A stretch of 64,000 nucleotides of DNA from Prevotella sp. UBA3776 (GCA_002369515.1 DFFM01000018.1:76253-140252), one strand, 5' to 3'. Shown: positions 43,232 to 52,777, numbered from the stretch's first letter. Numbers and translations are program-made. The notes: generated by a model not told the origin, from the letters alone.

Positions 43232-44427
43232 TGTTGAATAAAGACAGCAAAATTTATGTGGCAGGCCATCGCGGACTCGTGGGCTCGGCCATCTGGAACA
43301 ATCTGAAGGCTCGCGGATATGAAAATCTTGTGGGCCGCACCCATGCCCAACTTGACCTTACCGACCAAGTTGCCGTGCGCAAGTTCTTCGACGAAGAACG
43401 CCCCGCCGCCGTGGTTCTGGCTGCGGCTTTCGTGGGGGGCATCATGGCCAATTCGCTCTATCGCGCCGACTTCATCATGATGAACATGAAGATTCAGTGC
43501 AACGTCATCAGCGAGGCTTACGCCCATGGTGTTGAGAAGCTGCTCTTCCTAGGTTCTACATGCATCTATCCCAAGAATGCTCCACAGCCGATGCGCGAAG
43601 ACGCCCTGCTCACCTCGCCCCTCGAATATACCAACGAGGAGTATGCCATTGCCAAGATTGCCGGCCTCAAGATGTGCGAGAGCTACAATCTGCAATATGG
43701 CACCAATTACATTGCCGTCATGCCCACCAACCTATACGGACCCAACGACAACTTCCATTTGGAGAACTCCCACGTCATGCCCGCCATGATGCGAAAAATA
43801 TATTTGGCCAAACTCATCCACGATGGCGACTGGACAGCTGTCCGGCAGGATATGGACAAGCGTCCTGTGCAATATCGTCGTGGAGAGGCCAAACTCACGG
43901 CAAACGGTACGTCTGCCCAAGACGAAATCATGGAAGCACTGGCCAGTTATGGTATTTTCGACAACCGCGTCATCCTTTGGGGAACGGGAAAACCGCTCCG
44001 CGAATTTCTCTGGAGCGAGGATATGGCCGATGCCAGTGTGCATGTGCTCTTGAATGTGAATTTCAGCGACATCATTGGCGTTGAGAAATATTCAAGCGTG
44101 TTCTATGGCGCCCAAACAGACGGTTCGGTGGACCGCAACAGCAGCGAAGGGCGTGGAGGAGCCATTCCCTCGTTGGGCGAAATCCGCAACTGCCACATCA
44201 ACGTGGGCACTGGCAAAGAACTCACAATTCGCCAACTGTCCCAACTCGTGGCCTCTGCTGTGGGATTCACCGGAGAAATAGTATTCGACAGCACCAAGCC
44301 CGATGGCACCATGCGCAAGCTCATCGACGTGTCGAAACTCCATTCGCTCGGTTGGACCCACAAGGTGGAAATAGAAGAAGGTGTGGGCCGCCTGTTCCAT
44401 TGGTATCAACAAAGCATCAACTCGTAA
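43231..44427 (+). CDS. fcl: GDP-L-fucose synthase
   Basis: 398 residues, SDR fold. NADP-binding GHRGLVGSAIWNNL at the N terminus, FLGSTCIYPK, and Tyr-x3-Lys in YAIAKIAGLKMCE. It epimerises and reduces the gmd product to GDP-L-fucose. It is about 75 residues longer than the E. coli enzyme, mostly because of inserts near 205-240 and 285-315 (the latter with GAQTDGSVDRNSSEGRGG), as in other Bacteroidetes. It supplies fucose for surface glycans. Confidence 0.96.
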   Translation: MLNKDSKIYVAGHRGLVGSAIWNNLKARGYENLVGRTHAQLDLTDQVAVRKFFDEERPAAVVLAAAFVGGIMANSLYRADFIMMNMKIQCNVISEAYAHGVEKLLFLGSTCIYPKNAPQPMREDALLTSPLEYTNEEYAIAKIAGLKMCESYNLQYGTNYIAVMPTNLYGPNDNFHLENSHVMPAMMRKIYLAKLIHDGDWTAVRQDMDKRPVQYRRGEAKLTANGTSAQDEIMEALASYGIFDNRVILWGTGKPLREFLWSEDMADASVHVLLNVNFSDIIGVEKYSSVFYGAQTDGSVDRNSSEGRGGAIPSLGEIRNCHINVGTGKELTIRQLSQLVASAVGFTGEIVFDSTKPDGTMRKLIDVSKLHSLGWTHKVEIEEGVGRLFHWYQQSINS

Positions 44428-44495
44428 GAACGCCACTTTGCAAGAAGCGCCACTTCTATAAAAGAACGCCATCTTGTAACAACGCCACTTTGTAA
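44428..44495. repeat. Four degenerate 16-20-bp repeats (AACGCCACTTTGTAA type)
   Basis: Units at 44428, 44444, 44464 and 44480 share CGCCACTT or CGCCATCTT followed by A-rich spacers. They begin at the fcl stop. An inverted relative (GAGCGTTCTGTTTTGGTGG) follows at about 44500. Confidence 0.6.
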
Positions 44496-44551
44496 ACATG
44501 AGCGTTCTGTTTTGGTGGAGTGTGCAGGCGGACTCGTTTTTTGGGGAGGTT

Positions 44552-44574
44552 CTATGGTCTAATAAAGAAACGCT
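44552..44574 (-). pseudogene. Original 3' end of the Nudix gene, cut off by IS982
   Basis: On the minus strand this fragment reads, after the duplicated target, TTC TTT ATT AGA CCA TAG. Joined to the Nudix codons up to 45627 without the IS element it gives YQRFFIRP and stop. This is the lost native C terminus. Confidence 0.75.
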
Positions 44575-45619
44575 ACGCCAGTTCGGGATAAGAAAGTTGC
44601 CTAAAAAGTTGGTAATCTGAGATATTTTTTGTACCTTTATATCTGAATTCCAATCACTTATAAAGTCAAACAAAAGAATATACTCATGATTACCGACGAC
44701 AAAATTACAGAAATTTTCTGTGCTACGGATGAATTTAGTAAGAAATTTGATGAGGAGATTGAAAATATGCCTCTTCTGACCTCCGACGGGAAGGCTCGCC
44801 GCCGTCGTGCTGCCAGCATGTCCGACAGCGAGATTATGACGATTCTGATAATGTTCCATTTTGGCACATTCGACAATTTCAAGCACTACTACCTGCACTT
44901 CATCCGCATCCACCTCAAGCGTGACTTCCCTGACGCGGTGTCCTACAACCGTTTCGTGGAACTGGAGAGCAGGGTGTTCTTCAAGATGATGTTCTTCCTG
45001 AACCTCCACTCCTTCGGGCGGTGCACTGGCATCACTTTTGTGGACTCCACCATGATACCCGTATGCCACAACTTGCGCAGGTATGCCAACAGGGTCTTCG
45101 CCGGTCTTGCCACTGATGGGAAGGGGACGATGGGATGGTGCCACGGTTTCAAACTGCATTTCATCTGCAACGACCGGGGAGAGATCATAATGTTCTGTCT
45201 TACAGGAGCCAACGTGGATGACAGAGATCCGAAGGTATGGGCTGTGCTCGGCAAGAGAATCTACGGGAAACTCTTTGCTGACAGGGGATACATCTCACCT
45301 AACCTGTTTGATGCGCTCTTTGCCGATGGAGTACATCTGGTCACTGGAATCAGAAACAATATGAAGAACAGGCTGATGCCACTATGGGACAAGATTATGC
45401 TCAGAAAAAGGTATGTCATCGAGTGTATTAACCATTTGCTCAAGGACAAAGGAAACCTCGTACACTCCAGACACAGGTCAGTCAACAATTTCCTGATGAA
45501 CCTCATCGCTGCACTTGGAGCATATTGTTTCTTTGACAACAAACCTGAAGCTATTCAGGGATATCGTATTGAGGACACTAAACAACTCTCTTTGTTCTAA
45601 TCTTATCCCGAACTGGCGT
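44575..45619 (+). mobile_element. IS982-family insertion sequence, complete
   Basis: 1045 bp. Terminal inverted repeats of 19 bp are identical: ACGCCAGTTCGGGATAAGA at 44575-44593 and its complement at 45601-45619. They are flanked by a 7-bp target duplication, AAACGCT, at 44568-44574 and 45620-45626. One transposase gene fills the element. Intact ends, exact duplication and intact ORF indicate a recent insertion. Confidence 0.95.
44686..45600 (+). CDS. IS982-family transposase
   Basis: 304 residues, full length, DDE type: Asp120 in FVDSTMIPVC, Asp199 in FADRGYIS and Glu246 in VIECINHLLKD. The C-terminal part NLMNL..LGAYCFFDNKP is also typical. The stop codon abuts the right inverted repeat. 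It probably moves only this element. Confidence 0.95.
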   Translation: MITDDKITEIFCATDEFSKKFDEEIENMPLLTSDGKARRRRAASMSDSEIMTILIMFHFGTFDNFKHYYLHFIRIHLKRDFPDAVSYNRFVELESRVFFKMMFFLNLHSFGRCTGITFVDSTMIPVCHNLRRYANRVFAGLATDGKGTMGWCHGFKLHFICNDRGEIIMFCLTGANVDDRDPKVWAVLGKRIYGKLFADRGYISPNLFDALFADGVHLVTGIRNNMKNRLMPLWDKIMLRKRYVIECINHLLKDKGNLVHSRHRSVNNFLMNLIAALGAYCFFDNKPEAIQGYRIEDTKQLSLF

Positions 45620-46107
45620 AAACGCTGGTATTCATCCTCAAAGTTGGGAGTGAATACGCCCTTGCCGATGTTGTCGGCAATTTCCTCTGGTGACCAGAAA
45701 CGCCCTCCGTCGAGTTCATTCTTGCTGGGATGGATGGGGTCGTCGTAAACAGTTTTGTTGACATAAACGAGTTCACGCTCGCGCTTGCCCTCGAAGATGT
45801 AGGTGCCCAGATGTTCGGGGGTGAAGCGGGTGATGCCCAGTTCTTCGCTCACTTCGCGTTTCAGTGCCATTTCCACGTTTTCGCCAAAATCGACGTGACC
45901 TCCGACGGAGGTGTCCCATTTGCCTGGCTGAATGTCTTTCCATTCGGGGCGTTTTTGCAGGTAGAGCTCGCCGTTGCTGTTGAAAACGTGCAGATGGACC
46001 ACGGGGTGGAGCACTTTCGTGCCATCGTGCGCCCGTCCGCGGGTAATGCTGCCGAGGATGTTTCCCATTTCGTCAACGACAGGAAACAATTCTTCTTGAT
46101 TGTCCAT
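45478..46107 (-). CDS. Nudix hydrolase with C terminus replaced by IS982 sequence
   Basis: 209 residues as now read. Residues 1-162 are a Nudix protein of the isopentenyl-diphosphate isomerase-like/YfcD type (VVHLHVFNSNGELYLQKR, Nudix box GGHVDFGENVEMALKREVSEELG at about 69-91). From residue 163 the frame runs into IS982 read antisense and adds 47 foreign residues (LRQFGIRLEQREL...). The native protein would be 167 residues. The catalytic part is whole, so activity may survive. Its substrate is unknown. Confidence 0.85.
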   Translation of the reverse strand: MDNQEELFPVVDEMGNILGSITRGRAHDGTKVLHPVVHLHVFNSNGELYLQKRPEWKDIQPGKWDTSVGGHVDFGENVEMALKREVSEELGITRFTPEHLGTYIFEGKRERELVYVNKTVYDDPIHPSKNELDGGRFWSPEEIADNIGKGVFTPNFEDEYQRLRQFGIRLEQRELFSVLNTISLNSFRFVVKETICSKCSDEVHQEIVD

Positions 46108-46167
46108 AGCTGGTATTGTGTTTTTGCTTTGTTAAGTAACTGGTTGAGACGGTCTTGGATGAAATGC

Positions 46168-47022
46168 TCAACCAAATGGGTTCATCCGCTTGCTTGTGCT
46201 TTGAACGGTTCTCTCCATGCTTACCACTTTCTGGTAGCACCCCTCGAACTCTGTCAACGAAGGAACCTCGCGGAACAGCCCCACTACACTGCTGCCGCTG
46301 CCACTCATCACGGCATAGTCGGCTCCGAGGTCATAGAGCCTCTGCTTGATGGAGGCTATCGTAGGGTGCAAGGCGAAAATGCTCTCCTCGAAATCGTTCA
46401 CCAGTTCATCGCGCCATGTGCTGACAGGCTGGTTCACCACCTCACGGCAGTTCTTTCGCGGCTTATGGGGGGTGATGCCGGCGTAGGCCTCGCGGGTGGA
46501 AACGGCTATGGGTGGTTTGACCACTGCCAGATAATAACCGGTCAGTCCAAGGGGAATGGGGGCAAGTTTGTCGCCGATGCCTTCAGCGTAGGCAGGATGT
46601 GCCGTCACGAAGAAGGCGCAGTCGGCTCCCAGTCGGGCAGCATAATGCTGCAGCTCGGCCTCTGAAAGCGAAAGTGCAAACATGCTGTTGAGCAGCCTGA
46701 GTGTGTAAGCACCGTCGCTCGAGCCGCCACCCATTCCAGCCTGCATGGGTATTTGCTTGTCAAGCGTGATGTGGACAGACGGCAGGCCGAAGTCGGCTTG
46801 CAGCATGCGGTAGGCGCGCATCACAAGGTTTTGCTCGGGGTCTCCCTCAACGGGGTGACCCACGACGGTGAGTCTGGTCGGTCCATCGCCCGCTAGCTCT
46901 ATGTTCAGAGCGTCGAAGATGGGGACAGGATAGAAAACGGTTTCCAGGTTGTGGTAACCGTCAGGGCGACGACTCACCACGTTCAACCCTAGATTGATTT
47001 TTGCACAAGGAGCTGTTTGCAT
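46168..47022 (-). CDS. ispE: 4-diphosphocytidyl-2-C-methyl-D-erythritol kinase
   Basis: 284 residues, GHMP kinase fold. N-terminal CAKINLGLNVVSRRPDGYHNL, ATP loop MQAGMGGGSSDGA and the C-terminal MSGSGSSVVGLF. It catalyses a step of the non-mevalonate isoprenoid pathway. It is divergent from dnaB, 108 bp apart. The Nudix gene downstream on the same strand ends the run. Confidence 0.96.
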   Translation of the reverse strand: MQTAPCAKINLGLNVVSRRPDGYHNLETVFYPVPIFDALNIELAGDGPTRLTVVGHPVEGDPEQNLVMRAYRMLQADFGLPSVHITLDKQIPMQAGMGGGSSDGAYTLRLLNSMFALSLSEAELQHYAARLGADCAFFVTAHPAYAEGIGDKLAPIPLGLTGYYLAVVKPPIAVSTREAYAGITPHKPRKNCREVVNQPVSTWRDELVNDFEESIFALHPTIASIKQRLYDLGADYAVMSGSGSSVVGLFREVPSLTEFEGCYQKVVSMERTVQSTSKRMNPFG

Positions 47023-47114
47023 TTACTTTTTTCTTTGTGGTTACAGTTTGAGATTTTTGTGTACAAAAGTACAGAAAAAAGCAAAAAGAAACGAGTTTTT
47101 TAGTTTTTTTGTTG

Positions 47115-47122
47115 TAATTTTG
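47115..47122 (+). promoter_or_regulatory. -7 box at the dnaB start
   Basis: TAATTTTG followed by C lies only 8 bp before the dnaB ATG at 47131, so the transcript would start at or within a few bases of the start codon. Confidence 0.45.
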
Positions 47123-47130
47123 CGGTCACT

Positions 47131-48639
47131 ATGGCAGAAACGAACAACAGACGGGGCACTTCTACCCCCATTGACAATAAATACGGTCATCTACAGCCGC
47201 AGGCCACAGATGTGGAGAGGCTCGTGCTGGGTGCGCTCATGGTAGATAAGGACGCATTCTCGGTCATCAGCGAACTGGTGCGGCCCGAAACATTCTATGA
47301 ACCCCGAAACCAGAAGATTTTTCAGGCCATACAGACGTTGAGCATGGCCGAGAAACCGGTGGATATAGCCACGGTGACCGAACAACTGAAACGCGACGGC
47401 ACACTGGAGGACGTGGGCGGTCCGCTCTACTTGCTGGAGCTGAACCAACACGTTGCCTCGTCGGCTCACGTTGAGTACCATGCTAAGATACTTGCACAGA
47501 AGTTCCTGGCACGGCAGCTCATCTCGTATGCCAGCATGGTGGAAACGAAAGCCTTCGACGAAACCATCGATGTGGACGAGTTGATGCAAGAGGCCGAGGG
47601 CACACTCTTTGAACTGTCGCAGCGCAACATGAAGCAGGACTACACGCAGATTGACCCGGTGGTGAAGAATGCCATAGACATTCTGCAAAAGGCATCGGCC
47701 AATGCGGGTGGACTGACGGGCATCCCGACGGGCTACGCCGACCTAGACGACAAAACTTCGGGATGGCAGAACTCCGACTTGGTGATTTTGGCCGGTCGTC
47801 CGGCCATGGGCAAAACGGCCTTTGCCCTTTCGTTGGCCAAGAACATTGCCATTGACCATCAGATACCTGTGGGATTCTTTTCGCTGGAAATGAGCAATGT
47901 GCAGCTTGTGAACCGTCTTATCTCTAATGTATGTGAGATATCAGGCAAGAAAATCCTGAACGGACAGTTGTCGGGTGACGAGTGGGAACGGTTGGACAAG
48001 AATCTTCGCCGTATGCAGGGTGCTCCTCTTTACATCGACGACACCCCGGGCATGTCGATTTTCGAACTGCGCACCAAGGCACGACGTCTGGTTCGCGAGA
48101 AGCAGGTGAAGATAATCATGATAGACTATTTGCAGCTGATGAATGCCAATGGCGTGAAGTTCGGCAGCCGACAGGAGGAGGTTTCCACCATCAGCCGGTC
48201 GCTGAAAGGGCTTGCCAAGGAACTGGACATCCCCATCTTGGCACTCTCGCAGTTGAACCGTGGCGTAGAGGGACGTGAAGGTTTGGAGGGCAAACGCCCC
48301 CAGTTGAGCGACCTGCGTGAGTCGGGAGCCATTGAGCAGGATGCCGACATGGTGTGTTTCGTCCACCGCCCCGAATACTACCATCTTTACTCTGACGAGA
48401 AAGGAAACGACCTGCGTGGAAAGGCGGAAATCATCATTGCCAAGCACCGCAAGGGAGCCACTGGCATTGTTCTGCTGAATTTCCATGGAGAATTTACAAG
48501 GTTTGAGAATCCCAACGAGAGTTTCATCCCGCCTTCGGAAGGGGGCGAGATTCTGGGCTCACGAATGAATGGTGGAAACGGCGGAGGCTATGACCCCATG
48601 GGACTGCCGCCCCTCTCCAACGATGGTGCAGGGTTCTGA
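47131..48639 (+). CDS. dnaB: Replicative DNA helicase DnaB
   Basis: 502 residues. An N-terminal helical domain (about 25-125: PQATDVERLVLGALMVDKDAF) and a RecA-like C-terminal domain with Walker A AGRPAMGKTAF, FFSLEMSN, IIMIDYLQLMN and DLRESGAIEQDADMV. It unwinds DNA at the replication fork. The glycine-rich tail (GGNGGGYDPMG) is probably disordered. No intein. The -7 box almost touches the ATG. Confidence 0.97.
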   Translation: MAETNNRRGTSTPIDNKYGHLQPQATDVERLVLGALMVDKDAFSVISELVRPETFYEPRNQKIFQAIQTLSMAEKPVDIATVTEQLKRDGTLEDVGGPLYLLELNQHVASSAHVEYHAKILAQKFLARQLISYASMVETKAFDETIDVDELMQEAEGTLFELSQRNMKQDYTQIDPVVKNAIDILQKASANAGGLTGIPTGYADLDDKTSGWQNSDLVILAGRPAMGKTAFALSLAKNIAIDHQIPVGFFSLEMSNVQLVNRLISNVCEISGKKILNGQLSGDEWERLDKNLRRMQGAPLYIDDTPGMSIFELRTKARRLVREKQVKIIMIDYLQLMNANGVKFGSRQEEVSTISRSLKGLAKELDIPILALSQLNRGVEGREGLEGKRPQLSDLRESGAIEQDADMVCFVHRPEYYHLYSDEKGNDLRGKAEIIIAKHRKGATGIVLLNFHGEFTRFENPNESFIPPSEGGEILGSRMNGGNGGGYDPMGLPPLSNDGAGF

Positions 48640-48737
48640 GTGATGGAAGACAATTGACCTGGGGGCTATAAAATCCCATGGACCTTAATAAATCCCCCAA
48701 CTTCAAGAATAATCTAAAAAAATAACTTCCAAAGGCG

Positions 48738-49409
48738 ATGAAGAAAATAGTATGTTTAATTATGTGTGCGTGGTGCTGCCTGACGGCTGCTGCACAAGTG
48801 CGAGAATCGGTTTCGGTGCTGGGTGACTCGTATTCGACGTTCGAGGGCTACGTGAGTCCAGACACCAACGAGATGTGGTACTATGCCAAGCATGGTGGAA
48901 ATACCGATGTGGAGGATGTCACACAAACATGGTGGCACCAAGTGGTGAAGCGACAGGGTTGGAAACTCTGTCAGAACAACTCGTATAGCGGATCGACCAT
49001 TGGCTATCAAGGCTACGACGGCAATGACTACAGCAAACGTTCCTTCTTGAGCCGCATGGACAACCTGGGTTGTCCCGACATCATTTTCGTGTTTGGCGGC
49101 ACCAACGACAGTTGGGCTGGCGAGCCTGTGGGTGAGTATAAATATGAGAAGTGGAACAAGGGCGATTTCTATACGTTCCGTCCTGCCATGGCCTACATGC
49201 TCGACCACATGTTGAAACGTTATGTCAATACGCGCATCTATGTCATCATCAATTCTGAGTTGCACGACGACATTGCCGAGTCGATGAGAACCATTTGTGA
49301 GCACTATGGTGTGAAATACATCGAGCTGAAGGACATTGACAAAATGAATGGTCACCCGTCCATCAAAGGAATGGCACAAATCGCCAATCAGGTGATTGAG
49401 AAAATGTAA
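48738..49409 (+). CDS. Secreted SGNH/GDSL-family hydrolase
   Basis: 223 residues. A signal peptide ends AAAQ (residue 20). SGNH blocks: VLGDSYS with nucleophile Ser31, block III GGTND (about 120), and the catalytic pair in NGHPSIKG near residue 207. Such enzymes are esterases, often on acylated glycans. It stands 98 bp after dnaB. Substrate unknown. Confidence 0.85.
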   Translation: MKKIVCLIMCAWCCLTAAAQVRESVSVLGDSYSTFEGYVSPDTNEMWYYAKHGGNTDVEDVTQTWWHQVVKRQGWKLCQNNSYSGSTIGYQGYDGNDYSKRSFLSRMDNLGCPDIIFVFGGTNDSWAGEPVGEYKYEKWNKGDFYTFRPAMAYMLDHMLKRYVNTRIYVIINSELHDDIAESMRTICEHYGVKYIELKDIDKMNGHPSIKGMAQIANQVIEKM

Positions 49410-49489
49410 GCAAATCTGAAAAGGATGTGTGGAGAAAAGGCGGGAAAATGATAAATTGTAAGTGAAAATAAAAATTTTCTTACGATTTA

Positions 49490-49521
49490 TTTGTTTGGTT
49501 CGTTGAAAATGTTTAAATTTG
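49490..49521 (+). promoter_or_regulatory. Promoter of the leucine operon
   Basis: TTTG (49490-49493), a 20-bp gap and TAAATTTG (49514-49521) match the Bacteroidetes consensus and precede the leader peptide by about 25 bp. Confidence 0.6.
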
Positions 49522-49545
49522 CAGCCGATTTACAGAAACAGCATC

Positions 49546-49626
49546 ATGAACAAAAACATTTCTATTCTGCACATTCTCATTTCTCTACGACTGCATAGTG
49601 TGGCCGGAAGTGATGATTTGTGCTGA
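49546..49626 (+). CDS. Leucine operon leader peptide
   Basis: 26 codons, beginning MNKNISILHILISLRL. Five leucine and four isoleucine codons fall within residues 5-25, most of them at 5-16, just where a ribosome would stall when these amino acids are scarce. It lies between a consensus promoter and a terminator 27 bp downstream of its stop, ahead of leuA. It is too short to be found by length-based gene callers. The role as attenuator leader is inferred from composition and position. Confidence 0.75.
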   Translation: MNKNISILHILISLRLHSVAGSDDLC

Positions 49627-49652
49627 CAGTTGTGTATATATATAGTATCATG

Positions 49653-49699
49653 ACAGAGCCTTTCACACTTCCATGTGCGAAAGGCTCTGTTGTTTTTTT
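49653..49699 (+). terminator. Attenuator terminator ahead of leuA
   Basis: ACAGAGCCTTTC (49653-49664) pairs perfectly with GAAAGGCTCTGT (49679-49690), extended by three more pairs past one mismatch, and seven T residues follow (49693-49699). It stands 43 bp before the leuA ATG. CACTTCC in its upper part (49666-49672) is complementary to GGAAGTG in the leader peptide codons (49606-49612), a possible antiterminator pairing. Confidence 0.85.
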
Positions 49700-49741
49700 A
49701 AGACATAAAAGATTGTACAAACAAACATTCAAAAAAGTAAC

Positions 49742-51241
49742 ATGAGTGACAGATTATTCATTTTCGACACAACGCTCCGCGATGGCGAGCAGGTGCCAGG
49801 ATGCCAGCTCAACACCGTGGAGAAGATTCAGGTGGCAAAATCGCTTGAACAGTTGGGCGTAGATGTGATTGAGGCGGGTTTCCCCATTTCCAGCCCGGGA
49901 GATTTCCATTCGGTCATAGAGATTTCAAAGGCCGTCACGTGGCCAACCATTTGCGCACTGACACGTGCTGTAGAGAGAGACATTGATGTGGCGGCAGAGT
50001 CGTTGCAGTATGCCAAGCGCAAGCGCATTCATACGGGCATCGGCACCAGCGACTTGCATATAAAGTATAAGTTCAACGCCACTCGCGAAGAGATTATCGA
50101 ACGGGCTGTGGCTGCCGTGAAATATGCAAAGCGATATGTTGAAGACGTTGAGTTCTATGCCGAGGATGCCGGTCGTACTGACAATGAGTATCTTGCACGT
50201 GTCATCGAGGCTGTCATCAAGGCGGGCGCCACGGTGGTGAACATCCCTGACACTACGGGCTACTGTCTGCCGTCAGAATATGGTGACAAGATAAAATATC
50301 TCATGGAGCATGTCGATGGCATCCACAAAGCCATCATCAGCACCCACTGCCACAACGACCTGGGCATGGCAACAGCCAACACGTTCAGCGGCGTTATGAA
50401 CGGCGCGCGGCAAGTGGAAGTTACGGTCAACGGCATTGGCGAGCGGGCTGGCAACACCTCACTTGAGGAGATAGCCATGATACTGAAGTGCCACAAAGGC
50501 ATTGGCATAGACACCAACATCAACACCACCAAGATTTACCCCATCAGTCGGATGGTGTCGAGTCTGATGAACATGCCCGTGCAGCCAAACAAAGCCATTG
50601 TGGGACGCAACGCTTTTGCCCATTCAAGCGGCATCCATCAGGACGGTGTGCTGAAAAACGTGCAGACCTATGAAATCATTGACCCCAAGGACATCGGACT
50701 GGACGACAACTCCATCGTTCTCACGGCTCGTAGCGGTAGGGCAGCCCTGAAATACAGACTCAGTGTGTTGGGCGTTAATATAGACGACGAGAAGCGTATA
50801 GACAAAATCTACGACAAGTTCCTCAAACTGGCCGACAAGAAAAAGGAAGTGACCGACGTGGATATCTTGGCGCTGGCCGGTGCCGACACTGCCGAAGCAC
50901 ATGCCGTGAAGCTTGACTTCCTGCAAGTGACCACTGGCATGGGTGTGAGGAGCGTGGCCAGCATAGGGCTGGACATCAGCGGACAGAAATTCGAGGCAGC
51001 CTCGACGGGTAACGGCCCCGTGGATGCAGCAGTGAAAGCACTGAAGAAAATCATCCTCAAACAGATGACCATCAAGGAGTTTACCATCCAAGCCATTTCG
51101 AAAGGTTCAGACGACATGGGAAAGGTACACATGCAGGTGGAATACGACGGCAATCTCTATTACGGCTTTGGTGCCAACACCGACATCGTGACAGCCTCAG
51201 TGGAAGCATATATTGACTGTATCAACAAATTCAAGAAATAA
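49742..51241 (+). CDS. leuA: 2-isopropylmalate synthase
   Basis: 499 residues. HMGL-like TIM barrel with [13 protein letters not shown] (about 8-20), [11 protein letters not shown] with metal-binding histidines and GIGERAGN, then the C-terminal LeuA regulatory domain (about 385-499) that binds leucine for feedback inhibition. First step of leucine synthesis from 2-ketoisovalerate. Its stop overlaps the leuC start (TAATG). Confidence 0.97.
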   Translation: MSDRLFIFDTTLRDGEQVPGCQLNTVEKIQVAKSLEQLGVDVIEAGFPISSPGDFHSVIEISKAVTWPTICALTRAVERDIDVAAESLQYAKRKRIHTGIGTSDLHIKYKFNATREEIIERAVAAVKYAKRYVEDVEFYAEDAGRTDNEYLARVIEAVIKAGATVVNIPDTTGYCLPSEYGDKIKYLMEHVDGIHKAIISTHCHNDLGMATANTFSGVMNGARQVEVTVNGIGERAGNTSLEEIAMILKCHKGIGIDTNINTTKIYPISRMVSSLMNMPVQPNKAIVGRNAFAHSSGIHQDGVLKNVQTYEIIDPKDIGLDDNSIVLTARSGRAALKYRLSVLGVNIDDEKRIDKIYDKFLKLADKKKEVTDVDILALAGADTAEAHAVKLDFLQVTTGMGVRSVASIGLDISGQKFEAASTGNGPVDAAVKALKKIILKQMTIKEFTIQAISKGSDDMGKVHMQVEYDGNLYYGFGANTDIVTASVEAYIDCINKFKK

Positions 51242-52641
51242 TGAACACTCTATTCGACAAAATATGGGATCGCCATGTGGTGCAACAGATTGAAGATGGC
51301 CCCACACAACTCTACATCGATCGGCTCTATTGCCACGAAGTGACCTCGCCGCAGGCTTTCGACGGTATGCGGGCACGAGGACTAAAGTGTTTTAGGCCAG
51401 AACAAATTGTCTGTATGCCAGACCACAACACCCCCACGCACGATCAGGACAAACCCATCGCCGACCCAGTGTCGAAGCGTCAGGTAGATGCGCTTGAACG
51501 CAACGCCAAAGAGTTCGGGTTGAAACATTTCGGCATGATGTCGCCCGACAATGGCATCATCCATGTGGTGGGCCCAGAGAAAGGACTGTCTCTGCCGGGC
51601 ATGACCATCGTCTGTGGCGATTCGCACACTTCTACACATGGAGCCGTGGGGGCAGTTGCTTTCGGGATAGGCACTAGCGAGGTGGAGATGGTGCTGGCCT
51701 CGCAGTGCATCCTGCAACAAAAGCCCAAATCCATGCGCATCAACATTGCAGGAAAACTGCAAGAGGGTGTAACAGCCAAGGATGTGGCTCTATATCTGAT
51801 GGCACAGCTCACCACCAGTGGCGCCACGGGATACTTTGTTGAATATGCCGGCGAGGCGGTGAGGAACCTCTCTATGGAGGGTCGGCTTACACTCTGTAAC
51901 TTGTCCATAGAGATGGGGGCTAGAGGAGGCTTCGTTGCCCCCGACGAAACCACCTTTGAATATCTTCGTGGGCGTGAGTACGCGCCCAAAGGCGAGGAAT
52001 GGGACAAGAATGTTGCCTACTGGCGAACGCTGAAGAGTGACGACGATGCCGTGTTCGACAAGGAACTCTTCTTCGATGCTGCCGACATAGAGCCCCGAAT
52101 CACCTATGGTACCAACCCCGGCATGGGCATTGGAATCAAGTCCTCTGTCCCCTCGTTGCAGAACGTTCCAGAAGAGGCCAAGGCCAGTTTCCTAAAGTCA
52201 CTTGCCTACATGGGGCTCGAACCTGGTGAGCAACTCTTGGGGAAAAGTGTTGACTATGTGTTCCTGGGAGCCTGTACCAACGGGCGAATTGAAGATTTTC
52301 GCGCCTTTGCCTCCATTGCCAAAGGACGCCATAAAGCTTCAGATGTGGTTGCGTGGCTCGTTCCAGGCTCGTGGTCTGTCTGGAAACAGATTAAGGCCGA
52401 AGGGCTCGACGTGGTTCTTGCAGAAGCAGGCTTTGAGATTCGGCAACCTGGTTGTTCAGCATGCTTGGCCATGAACGACGACAAGGTTCCTTCGGGCAAA
52501 CTCTGTGTCTCGACGAGCAACCGTAATTTCGAAGGCCGTCAGGGCCCTGGAGCGCGTACCATATTGGCTTCGCCGCTGGTTGCCGCCGCCGCTGCAGTGA
52601 CGGGAGTGATTACAGATCCACGCGAACTGCTGGCACGGTAA
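51241..52641 (+). CDS. leuC: 3-isopropylmalate dehydratase, large subunit
   Basis: 466 residues of the aconitase family. Motifs: [23 protein letters not shown], the 4Fe-4S ligand regions [12 protein letters not shown] and GCSACLAMN. With LeuD it isomerises 2- to 3-isopropylmalate. Translationally coupled to leuA. Confidence 0.97.
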   Translation: MNTLFDKIWDRHVVQQIEDGPTQLYIDRLYCHEVTSPQAFDGMRARGLKCFRPEQIVCMPDHNTPTHDQDKPIADPVSKRQVDALERNAKEFGLKHFGMMSPDNGIIHVVGPEKGLSLPGMTIVCGDSHTSTHGAVGAVAFGIGTSEVEMVLASQCILQQKPKSMRINIAGKLQEGVTAKDVALYLMAQLTTSGATGYFVEYAGEAVRNLSMEGRLTLCNLSIEMGARGGFVAPDETTFEYLRGREYAPKGEEWDKNVAYWRTLKSDDDAVFDKELFFDAADIEPRITYGTNPGMGIGIKSSVPSLQNVPEEAKASFLKSLAYMGLEPGEQLLGKSVDYVFLGACTNGRIEDFRAFASIAKGRHKASDVVAWLVPGSWSVWKQIKAEGLDVVLAEAGFEIRQPGCSACLAMNDDKVPSGKLCVSTSNRNFEGRQGPGARTILASPLVAAAAAVTGVITDPRELLAR

Positions 52642-52682
52642 CGTAGAGTTTTTTAGACATAGTAACACACGAAAAAAAACAT

Positions 52683-52711
52683 GGCAGATGTTATGGAAAC
52701 AGTAATCTGCC
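52683..52711 (+). other. Hairpin between leuC and leuD
   Basis: GGCAGAT (52683-52689) pairs with ATCTGCC (52705-52711). No U run follows. It lies in the 136-bp gap, the largest within the operon, and could tune transcript stability between the two cistrons. Confidence 0.4.
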
Positions 52712-52777
52712 AACATTTCATAAAACAGCTAACACGTTTTGAATTAACGGATTGCTGCCAATAATTACAAGTAAAGC

